A stretch of 8,139 nt of DNA from an uncultured Oscillibacter sp. (GTDB taxonomy: Bacteria > Bacillota > Clostridia > Oscillospirales > Oscillospiraceae), in assembly GCA_905236835.1 (NCBI GenBank), contig CAJOQY010000069.1:1-8139 (forward strand). Direction: 5' to 3'. Shown piece by piece: positions 1 to 6,500 of the stretch. The position numbers and the translations under genes are program-made. The notes beneath the pieces were generated by a model that worked only from the letters and a program-made list of their open reading frames with translations, did no database searches and was not told the origin of the DNA. Position 1 is the stretch's first letter. Each line of letters opens with the position of its first letter.

Positions 1-133
1 ACAAGGCTCTCATCCTTCTGATTCCGCGTTGACACACGGGCGTAAATGATTCCTGTCCCACCGTTGCAATGTTACAGTGGATACGTTTAGCAAATTCGCT
101 CAACTTGTAGTTTTTCACATTCGATACGTTCAT
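1..133 (-). pseudogene. tnpA: Remnant of an IS607-family transposase (TnpA serine recombinase), frameshifted and internally deleted
   Basis: Read on the minus strand from an ATG at 133, three pieces of a typical IS607 TnpA appear in three different frames. Piece one (133-83) reads MNVSNVKNYKLSEFAKR, the start of the MerR-like helix-turn-helix domain. Piece two (84-49) reads VSTVTLQRWDRN, the rest of that helix-turn-helix, including the QRWDR motif. Piece three (53-3) reads GIIYARVSTRNQKDESL, the start of the serine-recombinase catalytic domain, with the nucleophilic serine in YARVS. The step from piece one to two fits a small deletion. The step from two to three lacks the roughly 30-40 residues that normally link the two domains. 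No single frame reads through, so the gene is dead as it stands. IS607 elements move by a serine recombinase without terminal inverted repeats and often carry tnpB; nothing of tnpB is visible because the window ends. Family assignment rests on motif recognition. Confidence 0.82.
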
Positions 134-232
134 GAGAAGCACTTCATTACTTTTATCGACCGAATACTACAAAATTCAATTGGCGAATATATCTAAATAC
201 TATTAACTATATTTGTATATATTTTTAGTTGT
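134..232. other. AT-rich spacer between rbfA and the IS607 remnant; possible element end
   Basis: This 99-bp stretch has no gene. It is strongly AT-rich and lies between the rbfA stop codon and the start codon of the broken recombinase. It may contain the upstream end of the IS607-like element, since such elements place tnpA close to one end, and the junction with host DNA. IS607 elements have no terminal inverted repeats, so the end cannot be read off directly. A weak inverted pair AACTA/TAGTT (about 204-230) and the short palindrome TTGTT-T-AACAA (229-239) at the rbfA stop are visible. Neither is a convincing terminator because both are short and AT-only or nearly so. Confidence 0.4.
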
Positions 233-670
233 TTAACAAATCTCCTGTCCTGTTTCCGCCGTTTCATCCCGATTTTCTTCCGTATCATTCAAATTTTCCG
301 GATTCCCCGTATCATCCGGCTCCTCCGCGTATTCGACATTCCGTAAAATATCCAGTACCCGCGCCCCGCGCAACATCGAATTATCTCCCTCAAACTGTAA
401 CTCCGGCGTATAACGTAACCGCAAAGCGCGTCCGAGTTCCCGGCGCAGAAATCCCGACGCCGATTTCAGACCCTTTAATACATCCGCTTCCCGCGATTTA
501 TCCAATACGCTGATATAAACTTTGCAATAACGCAGATCATTCGTCACTTCCGCGCGAGTGACGGATACCATTCCGGCCTGATTCACACGCGGATCTTTCA
601 GCCGCCGGATCAGCGCGGACAGTTCCCGCTGGACTTCCTCGTTAATGCGTCCGATACGATTTCCGGGCAT
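233..670 (-). CDS. rbfA: Ribosome-binding factor A
   Basis: RbfA is a small cytoplasmic KH-fold protein that binds the 30S subunit and assists late 16S rRNA maturation. The 145-residue product has the expected features: basic N-terminus (RIGRINEEVQREL, residues 5-17), the KDPRV segment (25-29), the central VSVTRAEVTNDLRYCKVYIS strand-helix region (35-54), and RLRYTPELQFEGDNSM (84-99), the family's C-terminal signature. Residues from about 113 onward form a tail rich in Asp, Glu, Asn and Thr and ending in Cys. Such tails are variable in the family, and the core is full length. The start at 670 is preceded by a GGAGAGGAG site about 11 nt upstream. It follows the ABM gene by 43 bp and is the last operon gene seen. 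Downstream lies the IS607 remnant in place of the truB, nrnA or rpsO genes that often follow rbfA. Confidence 0.95.
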   Translation of the reverse strand: MPGNRIGRINEEVQRELSALIRRLKDPRVNQAGMVSVTRAEVTNDLRYCKVYISVLDKSREADVLKGLKSASGFLRRELGRALRLRYTPELQFEGDNSMLRGARVLDILRNVEYAEEPDDTGNPENLNDTEENRDETAETGQEIC

Positions 671-713
671 TTTATATCAATCTCCTCTCCGACAGCTTTC
701 AATCAAATCGCGC

Positions 714-1046
714 TTATTTCCGGATAAATTTCTGATCCGACGCCGGTACGCCGGATTCGTCAGACAAATAACGCTCCGCCGTCATACGCAAATCATATTT
801 TTCGCGCAGATTGGCAATCACGCCCATCATCGGCGACGCGTGGTGCGCGTCAATCGCCGCCTGATTCTCCCAACTGTCGATTAATAAAACCGTCTCCGGG
901 TCTTGCGTAGATATAAAATAATCATAGCGCAGATTGCCGGATTCGGCGCGGATTTTCGCCACCGTGCCGCTGGATACCATTTCCTCCGCGAATTTACGGG
1001 CGGCGTCGTCTTTGCCCGTGTAATATAAATTCATCGTGATACTCAT
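714..1046 (-). CDS. Antibiotic biosynthesis monooxygenase (ABM) fold protein, putative quinol monooxygenase-like
   Basis: A 110-residue cytoplasmic protein resembling the ABM/YgiN family of small dimeric ferredoxin-like alpha/beta proteins. Some members oxidise quinols, degrade haem, or modify polyketides without a cofactor. Visible family features are an N-terminal beta strand (ITMNLYYT), a helix (DDAARKFAEEMVSSG), the GNLRYDYFIS strand pair (residues 37-46), VLLIDSWENQAAIDAHHAS (53-71) with the Trp and the His pair at 68-69, and a closing strand DLRMTAERY (85-93). No substrate can be read from the sequence. The ATG at 1046 is preceded by AAAGGGG, an adequate ribosome binding site. It sits 164 bp after infB and 43 bp before rbfA, on the same strand, so it is probably co-transcribed with rbfA. 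It is not a standard member of this operon, and its role there is unknown. Confidence 0.8.
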   Translation of the reverse strand: MSITMNLYYTGKDDAARKFAEEMVSSGTVAKIRAESGNLRYDYFISTQDPETVLLIDSWENQAAIDAHHASPMMGVIANLREKYDLRMTAERYLSDESGVPASDQKFIRK

Positions 1047-1210
1047 ACATCATAACCCCTTTTTTAATTTTATATTATTTTTATTATTTTATCCTGTTTT
1101 ACGTTTACGCATGGGGAGACGGGGCGGCTGTTTGCAATATAGCGGGCAAACCCCGCGGGACGGCGGCGAAAACCGCCGCCCCATGTTATTTTATATTAAT
1201 TTATATTATT
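1047..1210. other. infB-ABM intergenic region: two AT-only blocks around a GC-rich structured element
   Basis: This is the longest gap inside the operon after infB. It has a block without any G or C at 1060-1092 and another at 1186-1214 that runs into the infB stop codon. Between them, at 1110-1185, is a GC-rich element annotated separately. I see no open reading frame with family resemblance here and no convincing sigma-70 promoter, although AT-rich -10-like strings abound on the minus strand. The abrupt change in composition suggests the GC-rich block was inserted into an AT spacer, or that it is a functional RNA structure. Confidence 0.5.
1110..1185. repeat. Compact palindromic element with nested inverted repeats (MITE/REP-like or structured RNA)
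   Basis: The ends are a perfect 7-bp inverted repeat, CATGGGG (1110-1116) and CCCCATG (1179-1185). Inside are GGGGCGGC (1121-1128) against GCCGCCCC (1175-1182); a tight hairpin GGCGGCG-AAAAC-CGCCGCC (1162-1180); GTTTGC (1130-1135) against GCAAAC (1146-1151); and GCGGG-CAAAC-CCCGC (1142-1156). Several of these pairings exclude each other, so alternative folds exist. On the transcribed minus strand the GGCGGCG/CGCCGCC hairpin comes first after the infB stop, but it is not followed by a U run, so a simple intrinsic terminator is unlikely. The shape resembles the short palindromic repeats dispersed in bacterial intergenic regions. Copies elsewhere in the genome cannot be seen from this window. 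Confidence 0.6.
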
Positions 1211-4006
1211 TTAACGGGGAATTTCCTCCATCGTGAACGCTTCGATTATATCCCCTTCTTTTATATCATTAAATTTATCGATCGTCATGCCGCATTCGTA
1301 ATTCTCCGCGACTTCTTTCGCGTCGTCTTTGAAGCGTTTCAGCGACGCCAGCGCGCCTTCATGAATCACAATGCCGTCACGAACCACACGCACGGAAGTG
1401 TTGCGAACGATCTTGCCCTGCTGGACATAACATCCCGCGACGGTTCCAATCCCGGAGACGTGATAAATTTTCCGCACTTCCGCGTGACCTAATACCACTT
1501 CACGGTATTTCGGGGCTAACATTCCCTTCATAGCGGCTTCTATCTCGTCAATACAGTCATAAATTACGCGATACATCCGCATATCGACGTTTTGACGCGC
1601 CGCGTCATCCCGCGCCGCCGCGTCCGGACGGACGTTAAAGCCAACAATAATCGCGTTGGATGACGCCGCGAGCATGACATCCGATTCGTTAATCGCGCCC
1701 ACTCCGCCGTGAATCACGCGGACATTGACTTCGTCGTTTGATAATTTCTCAAGCGACGCTTTCAACGCCTCCACACTGCCTTGCACGTCGCCTTTGACGA
1801 TCAAGGCCAGTTCTTTCCGTTCGCCCGCCTGAATCTGATCAAATAAATTTTCAAGAGATACTTTCTGGACCGGCGCGGCGGCTTTCGCGCGTTCTTCGGT
1901 TTTACGCTGTTCGACCAGCGCCCGCGCCATCCGTTCATCGGCGACGGCGAAAAACGGACTGCCCGCTGTCGGCGCCTCTGACAATCCCGCGATTTCCACA
2001 GGCACGGACGGCCCGGCGTTCTCCAGACGATTCCCCCGGAAGTCTAACATTGTCCGGATACGCCCGACGGCTGTCCCGGCTATGATAATATCGCCCGGTT
2101 TTAACGTCCCGTTTTGTACCAACAGCGTCGCCACGGGCCCCCGGCCTTTGTCTAATCGCGCTTCTATGACGGTTCCCGACGCGGCTCGATTCGGATTCGC
2201 TTTTAATTCTTCCATTTCAGCCGTTAAAATTACCATTTCAAGCAAATTCTCAATGCCGATTTTCTTTTTGGCCGAAATCTGACAGCAGATCGTATCCCCG
2301 CCCCAGTCCTCCGGGACAAGTCCGTGTTCCGTTAATTGCTGTAATACCCGATCCGGATTCGCGTTTTCTTTATCGATCTTATTGACAGCCACAATAATCG
2401 GGATATTCGCCGCTTTCGCGTGGTTAATAGATTCTATCGTCTGCGGCATAATGCCGTCGTCCGCCGCGACCATTAAAATCGCAATATCCGTAATCATCGC
2501 GCCGCGCGCCCGCATGGACGTAAACGCCTCGTGTCCCGGCGTATCCAGAAACGTAATTAATTTGCCGTTGATCTCCACCTGATACGCGCCGATATGCTGT
2601 GTGATGCCGCCGGCCTCTCCCGCCGCCACGGACGTATGCCGGATGGTATCTAATAACGTCGTTTTGCCGTGGTCCACATGACCCATGACGACGACAACCG
2701 GCGCGCGGGGTTCCAATTCCTCCGGTTTGTCCTCGTGTACGTCGATTAATTTTTCCTCAATCGTCACCACGATTTCGCGTTCGACTTTACAGCCCATTTC
2801 CTCGGCGATAATCGCGGCGGTATCGAAATCAATAAACTGACTGATGGACGCCATGATTCCGTTTTTCATCAGGCATTTGACGACTTCCGCGCCGGTTTTC
2901 TTCATGCGCGACGCCAGTTCGCCCACGGAAATCTCGTCCGGAATCTGGACTTTCACCGGCGCTTTCCGCGCGATTTCCATATGCAGGCGGCGCATACGCT
3001 CGGCCTCGTCCTGACGGCGTTTATTGGACATCTGTCCGCCGCGCCGCTGTTGATTGGAAGAACGGATTTTTTGTTTGCCGCTCTTCTGTTGCTGCTGCAT
3101 ACGCTGTCCGCGCTGTCCGCCCAGATCTTCCAGACGTTCATCGTATTTTTCCAGATTCACGTCGCCGCCTGTACGGGTATCGACAATTTTTTTCTGCGGC
3201 ACACGGGAGCGCGGCTGTGAATTATTATTATCCGCCTGTTTCGTCTGACCGGACGGATTTCCGGCGGGCTTTCCGGTTGATTTGGGTTTTATATCCGGTT
3301 TGTCTTTCGCCCTGTCCGGTTTATTATAATTCGCTTTCGCGTCCGGTTTTCCGTCGGGTTTGAATCTGGCTTTCGCGTCCGCCTTGCCGCCGGATTTGGA
3401 CGCGGCTTTTGTGTCCGGCTGGCTGTCGGACTTGGACGCGGCGACAACTTCCGCGCCTGTATTCGGCTCCCGCGCCGCGTCGTCACCGCTTTCCGGCTGA
3501 TTGTCGGAATTGGACTCGGCGGGTTTGCCATCGGAGTTTGATCCGGCGGACGCGCCGTTTGATTCCGATTCAGCCGTTACGCCGTCAGACTTTGATTCCG
3601 TTGTCACGCTGTCAGACTTGTCGTTTGTTTCGGCTTTCGCGTCCGCTTTTTCGGCGGACGCATCCCCGGACGCTTCGGCGGCGGGCGCGGCGTCCTGTTT
3701 GGCGTCATTTCCGTCCGGGAACGCCGCCGCTTCCGGATTTGTTTCCGGTTGTTCTTCCGGCTTTTCTTCCGCTTCCGTTTTCGGCGTCTCTTTCGGTTTC
3801 ACATCGGCGTAAATCGCCTCAATCCCCGAAACCTGATGGCGCTGGGTCAGATACTCAAAAATCACGGACAGTTCGTGATCATTGAGGGATTGTTGATAAT
3901 TGCGGGGTTTCAATCCATATGCGGAAAGAATTTCCATAATCCGCTTGGAAGGCAGTCCGAAGTCTTTCGCCACTTCGTGTACTCTGTATTTTTCACTTTT
4001 AGCCAA
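1211..4006 (-). CDS. infB: Translation initiation factor IF-2
   Basis: IF-2 is the GTPase that delivers initiator tRNA to the 30S subunit and promotes subunit joining. The 931-residue product has an IF2_N motif (about 5-57), a long charged linker (about 65-340), a second IF2_N-like region (about 348-412), and the GTPase domain with G1 GHVDHGKTT (442-450), G2 GGITQHIG (466-473), G3 DTPGHEAF (488-495), G4 NKID (542-545) and G5 SAK (578-580). Domains II to IV follow; the initiator-tRNA binding C-terminus (about 830-931) is intact. All nucleotide-binding residues look normal. The linker carries tandem peptide repeats (annotated separately) and a Gln/Arg-rich stretch (298-332), typical of the variable IF-2 linker. 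The start is TTG: an in-frame TGA lies directly upstream, no ATG is available, and AGAGGTG sits 7 nt away. The gene begins 50 bp after the ylxQ stop. Confidence 0.98.
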   Translation of the reverse strand: MAKSEKYRVHEVAKDFGLPSKRIMEILSAYGLKPRNYQQSLNDHELSVIFEYLTQRHQVSGIEAIYADVKPKETPKTEAEEKPEEQPETNPEAAAFPDGNDAKQDAAPAAEASGDASAEKADAKAETNDKSDSVTTESKSDGVTAESESNGASAGSNSDGKPAESNSDNQPESGDDAAREPNTGAEVVAASKSDSQPDTKAASKSGGKADAKARFKPDGKPDAKANYNKPDRAKDKPDIKPKSTGKPAGNPSGQTKQADNNNSQPRSRVPQKKIVDTRTGGDVNLEKYDERLEDLGGQRGQRMQQQQKSGKQKIRSSNQQRRGGQMSNKRRQDEAERMRRLHMEIARKAPVKVQIPDEISVGELASRMKKTGAEVVKCLMKNGIMASISQFIDFDTAAIIAEEMGCKVEREIVVTIEEKLIDVHEDKPEELEPRAPVVVVMGHVDHGKTTLLDTIRHTSVAAGEAGGITQHIGAYQVEINGKLITFLDTPGHEAFTSMRARGAMITDIAILMVAADDGIMPQTIESINHAKAANIPIIVAVNKIDKENANPDRVLQQLTEHGLVPEDWGGDTICCQISAKKKIGIENLLEMVILTAEMEELKANPNRAASGTVIEARLDKGRGPVATLLVQNGTLKPGDIIIAGTAVGRIRTMLDFRGNRLENAGPSVPVEIAGLSEAPTAGSPFFAVADERMARALVEQRKTEERAKAAAPVQKVSLENLFDQIQAGERKELALIVKGDVQGSVEALKASLEKLSNDEVNVRVIHGGVGAINESDVMLAASSNAIIVGFNVRPDAAARDDAARQNVDMRMYRVIYDCIDEIEAAMKGMLAPKYREVVLGHAEVRKIYHVSGIGTVAGCYVQQGKIVRNTSVRVVRDGIVIHEGALASLKRFKDDAKEVAENYECGMTIDKFNDIKEGDIIEAFTMEEIPR
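3329..3436 (-). repeat. Three tandem 12-residue (36-bp) repeats in the IF-2 linker
   Basis: Residues 191-226 of IF-2 consist of three successive 12-residue units: [24 protein letters not shown] and [12 protein letters not shown]. The shared pattern is x-K-(S/P)-(D/G)-x-x-(A/P)-D-x-K-A-x. The units have diverged in sequence but keep length and frame, so this is an in-frame expansion in a disordered linker. A further degenerate run of Lys-Pro-Asp motifs continues to about residue 247. Linker length and sequence vary widely among IF-2 proteins. Confidence 0.75.
3485..3616 (-). repeat. Nine-residue (27-bp) repeats in the IF-2 linker
   Basis: Residues 131-174 of IF-2 read as four and a half units of nine residues: [36 protein letters not shown] and a partial SDNQPESG. 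The unit is S-(D/N)-x-x-x-(A/T)-(E/G)-S-x. This is a separate family from the 12-residue repeats nearby, so the linker has expanded by at least two independent tandem duplications. The region is acidic, Ser-rich and surely disordered. Confidence 0.75.
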
Positions 4007-4013
4007 TCAAATG

Positions 4014-4020
4014 CACCTCT
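4014..4020 (-). promoter_or_regulatory. Ribosome binding site that fixes the infB TTG start
   Basis: On the minus strand AGAGGTG lies 7 nt before the TTG at 4006-4004. The reading frame is closed by TGA immediately upstream of that TTG, so it is the first possible start, and the resulting N-terminus ([13 protein letters not shown]) matches the usual IF-2 beginning. A weak start codon may limit the IF-2 level relative to its neighbours. Confidence 0.75.
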
Positions 4021-4056
4021 CGTTACGCGCCGACCCGGCGGCTGGAATAAAATATG

Positions 4057-4749
4057 TCAGGGATTCCGGCTTCCGCCCCGTTTGGGCGGGCGTGGCCGGG
4101 CGCGGGATTTTGATTTTGTCACGCCGGACCATTTCCGGGTACGCTCTGTTCCGCCGCGCTTTTCATGATAATTTTTCTCATGATTCTCATGATTTTTATA
4201 ATCTTTGTGATGATTCTCACGGGTTTTGTCGCGGATTTGATCGTGATTTTTCTCACGGGCTTTGTCGTGGCTGTCGTCATGGGTTTGATCGTGACTCTTT
4301 CGCTGATTTTTTCGTTTTTCCGGCGTTCCGGCGGCGATTTTCCCCCGTCCGCCGGTATGTCCGCCCTCGCGTTTGCGTTCCGCCGCGCGGCGCGATTTGA
4401 TTTCCAGTTTTTCCAGCGCGGATCCGAACGCTTCCGGGGACGCGGACGCCAGACGCCGGACCAGCGCGATGGCAAGCCCCAAATCCGTCAGCGCGGCGAC
4501 GGATACGGATTTCCCGCCGAGACTGTGTCCCAGCGCCTCGCCGGAACAGGGCAGCGTGATCATCAGGCAGCCCGCCGTTTCCGCCAGCCGGATTCCGTTC
4601 CGGCGGGTACGCTCCGACGCGTCCTGACTGAGTATGATTAAACGCGCTTTCCCCGCGCGGGCCGCGTCCGTTACGGAATCCGCGCCGACCGCCAGCCGCC
4701 TTCCCCGCAGCGCCAGACCCAGCAGGGAAAGGCAATTATTTTCTTCCAT
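4057..4749 (-). CDS. ylxQ: YlxQ/L7Ae-family RNA-binding protein with an unusual basic, His-rich repeat tail
   Basis: Residues 1-105 match the bacterial YlxQ branch of the L7Ae/L30e/S12e fold, which binds kink-turn RNA: LSLLGLALRGRRLAVG (7-22), then ARLIILSQDASERTRR (35-50), and a helix ALTDLGLAIALVRRLA (86-101). Bacterial members are usually about 100 residues; this one is 230. The extension (about 110-230) is very basic and low in complexity. Residues 153-180 form a tetrapeptide repeat (H/R)-(D/E)-x-x, followed by more His-rich sequence to about 196 and then an Arg/Lys/Pro/Gly end. The tail may bind RNA or metal, or may simply be an expanded disordered segment; this is inference. The start at 4749 has GGAGG 5 nt upstream and lies 21 bp after rnpM. 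In-frame translation and the absence of stops support a real extension, since the stop at 4057 is only 50 bp before infB. Confidence 0.85.
   Translation of the reverse strand: MEENNCLSLLGLALRGRRLAVGADSVTDAARAGKARLIILSQDASERTRRNGIRLAETAGCLMITLPCSGEALGHSLGGKSVSVAALTDLGLAIALVRRLASASPEAFGSALEKLEIKSRRAAERKREGGHTGGRGKIAAGTPEKRKNQRKSHDQTHDDSHDKAREKNHDQIRDKTRENHHKDYKNHENHEKNYHEKRGGTERTRKWSGVTKSKSRARPRPPKRGGSRNP
4162..4293 (-). repeat. 12-bp period repeat coding for His/Arg-Asp/Glu tetrapeptides in the YlxQ tail
   Basis: The segment encodes residues 153-196 of the L7Ae-type protein. The first part is seven tetrapeptides in phase: HDQT, HDDS, HDKA, REKN, HDQI, RDKT, RENH. The rest (HKDYKNHENHEKNYHEK) keeps the composition but loses the strict period. 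At the DNA level, variants of TCACGGG, TCATGA and TTTGTCG recur at multiples of about 12 bp on the plus strand. This is a protein-coding tandem expansion and not an array with spacers. Confidence 0.75.
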
Positions 4750-4770
4750 TGATTCCTCCGATCCCCGTTT

Positions 4771-5082
4771 TTACCCGGTATCCGAACCCGTTTGTTCTTT
4801 TCGTTCCGTTTCCGCCGCCTGTTCCATCTCCGTCTCCAGAGCGTCAAAAATATCCGGCGGTATCGCGGTTTTTAACACGCGTTCCAGAGAACGGGACTTT
4901 CTCGCCTTCCGCAGACAGTCCGGATTCCGGCACAGATACGCGCCGCGCCCGGGCAGTTTGCCCTTCAAATCCAGACGGATCATCCTGTCCGGCGATTTGA
5001 CCACCCGGATCAAATCCGGTTTGTCCCGCGCTTCCCGACAGCCCACGCATTGCCGCCGGGGGATTTTTTTCACGTTTGGCAT
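4771..5082 (-). CDS. rnpM: YlxR/RnpM family RNA-binding protein (DUF448)
   Basis: A 103-residue protein of the YlxR family, reported in Bacillus to bind RNase P RNA and modulate its activity (hence RnpM). It is regularly encoded between nusA and infB. The core signature is present: IPRRQCVGCRE (7-17), LIRVVKS (24-30), LPGRGAYLC (43-51). Cys12, Cys15, Cys51 and Cys56 form two pairs that could bind a metal, though that is inference. The last 20 or so residues are acidic and polar and probably disordered. The start ATG at 5082 follows AAAGGCGG by 8 nt and gives the N-terminus normal for the family. An AT-rich gap of 109 bp separates it from nusA and 21 bp separates it from ylxQ. Confidence 0.93.
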   Translation of the reverse strand: MPNVKKIPRRQCVGCREARDKPDLIRVVKSPDRMIRLDLKGKLPGRGAYLCRNPDCLRKARKSRSLERVLKTAIPPDIFDALETEMEQAAETERKEQTGSDTG

Positions 5083-5191
5083 TGTCCGGACCGCCTTTCT
5101 TTTCCATAAAATCCGTCATTCTTTCCGCTTTCGCGCGGGATATATTTTATTATATTTTTATATTTTATATTTATTTTATTATATTAATATA
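5083..5191. other. nusA-rnpM intergenic spacer with a 57-bp AT-only tract
   Basis: From 5140 to 5196 there is no G or C at all, and the nusA stop codon lies inside this tract. The rest (5083-5139) holds the rnpM ribosome binding site and a short CCGC-loop-GCGG inverted pair (about 5126-5139) that is too small to call a terminator. No promoter with both boxes is clear on the minus strand. The tract would give an unstructured A/U-rich stretch in the operon mRNA. Confidence 0.6.
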
Positions 5192-6472
5192 TTAATCTTC
5201 CCAGTCCATTTCCGTCATCAGCCTGTCAAATTCCCTCAGCGTTTCCGGATCGCCGCCTTCCAGCCCGATTTCCTCTTTCGTGTCCCATTTCGCGTCCGCT
5301 TCGGCGTCGTCGCGCGCGTTCTCGGGTTTGGCGTCGCCGACTTTTGGCGCGGGCGGCGCGGGCGGCCAGTTTTCGTCAATATCTTTCGCGCTCGCGGCTT
5401 TAATATCAATTTTACAGCCGGTCAGTTTCGCGGCCAGACGCGCGTTCTGCCCCTCCCGGCCAATCGCCAGCGACAATTGATGATCCGGCACAATCGCGCG
5501 GCAGAAACGACCGTCCGGGGATACGCGCACTTCCGTCACGTTCGCCGGGGACAGCGCCGCCGAGATGAATTTCGACATATCCTCATCATATTTAATAATA
5601 TCAATCTTTTCCCCGCGCAGTTCCGCCACGACATTGGCCACGCGCTGTCCGCGCGGACCGACGCACGCGCCCACCGGGTCCACATTCTCATCATTGGACC
5701 AGACGGCCAGCTTGCTCCGGCTTCCCGCCTCGCGCGAAATGGATTTGATCTCCACTGTCCCGTCATATAATTCCGGCACTTCCAATTCAAACAAGCGCCG
5801 CACCAGTCCGGGATGTGTACGCGAAATCAAAATCTGCGGCCCTCTTGTGGACCGGTTCACGCTGACAATATAGACTTTCAGCAGCATTCCGTCCACGATT
5901 TCCTCGCCGGGAATCTGTTCGCTTTGCGTCAATAAAACTTCCGTGGTCTCGTTCCCGGTTCCGATTTTTACGGTCGCGTTGCCGTTGCGGGGATCTACGC
6001 GCATGACGGTCCCGGTCAGAATTTCATGCTGTTTGGAACTGAATTCATCATAAATCATGCCGCGTTCGGCTTCCCGCAAGCCCTGTATAATCACCTGTTT
6101 CCCGTTTCCGGCGGCGATCCGGCCAAATTCCACGTTATCCACCGGAATATTGACCTCGTCCCCGGGTTCGTAACGGGCGTAAATCTTTTTCGCCTCTTCC
6201 AGTGAAATCTCATTGCCGGGATTCGTGTAATCCTCATCCGCCACCACTTTTTTGACCACGAACATCCGCAGGGTTTTTGTCTCTTTGTCCGTGTCGATTT
6301 CCACATTGTCCACGCCCGGATGATCCCGCTTATACGCGGAAACGATGGCCTGTGTGATTTTTTCCAGCATAAAAGCCTGAGGAATGCCGCGATCTTCTTC
6401 CAACAGCGCGAGCGCGTTGAAAATCTCGGCGATATTCATCCCCACGGGTTCTTTTTGCTTTTTGCGTTTCAT
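5192..6472 (-). CDS. nusA: Transcription elongation/termination factor NusA
   Basis: NusA binds RNA polymerase and nascent RNA, and affects pausing, intrinsic termination and antitermination. The 426-residue product has the N-terminal polymerase-binding domain (about 12-140), an S1 domain (about 148-218), KH1 with the GPRG loop (272-275, within DPVGACVGPRGQRV) and KH2 with the GREG loop (338-341, within LSLAIGREGQNARLAAKL). It lacks the C-terminal acidic repeat domains of E. coli NusA, as in Firmicutes, but has a tail (361-426) with a Pro-rich stretch (WPPAPPAP) followed by acidic residues ending MDWED. I chose the ATG at 6472 because AAGGAG lies 9 nt upstream; this puts a basic 11-residue leader (KRKKQK) before the usual MNIAEIF start. 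An ATG at 6439 would give the usual start but has poor spacing. The gap after rimP is then 28 bp. Confidence 0.96.
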   Translation of the reverse strand: MKRKKQKEPVGMNIAEIFNALALLEEDRGIPQAFMLEKITQAIVSAYKRDHPGVDNVEIDTDKETKTLRMFVVKKVVADEDYTNPGNEISLEEAKKIYARYEPGDEVNIPVDNVEFGRIAAGNGKQVIIQGLREAERGMIYDEFSSKQHEILTGTVMRVDPRNGNATVKIGTGNETTEVLLTQSEQIPGEEIVDGMLLKVYIVSVNRSTRGPQILISRTHPGLVRRLFELEVPELYDGTVEIKSISREAGSRSKLAVWSNDENVDPVGACVGPRGQRVANVVAELRGEKIDIIKYDEDMSKFISAALSPANVTEVRVSPDGRFCRAIVPDHQLSLAIGREGQNARLAAKLTGCKIDIKAASAKDIDENWPPAPPAPKVGDAKPENARDDAEADAKWDTKEEIGLEGGDPETLREFDRLMTEMDWED

Positions 6473-6500
6473 ACCCGATTTCTCCTTCATATCCCCTGTG

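Noticed and set aside
1093..1110. Possible internal promoter for the ABM gene and rbfA
   Set aside because: AT-rich -10-like strings occur on the minus strand but no -35 box with suitable spacing was found.
4162..4293. Regular repeat with a short period that could suggest a CRISPR array
   Set aside because: The 12-bp units are continuous, imperfect and in frame with a protein; there are no unique spacers.
3409..4400. Several plus-strand open frames opposite the infB linker and the YlxQ tail
   Set aside because: They mirror low-complexity coding repeats; stop-free antisense frames are expected there, and none has a recognisable domain.
4844..5119. Minus-strand 91-codon frame overlapping rnpM
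   Set aside because: It is in another frame over the well-supported rnpM and has no family resemblance.
4634..5770. Long plus-strand open frame of 378 codons opposite ylxQ, rnpM and nusA
   Set aside because: It runs antisense through three recognised genes and their AT-only spacer, shows no family motifs, and is rich in Arg, Phe and Ser as expected for a mirror frame of these genes.
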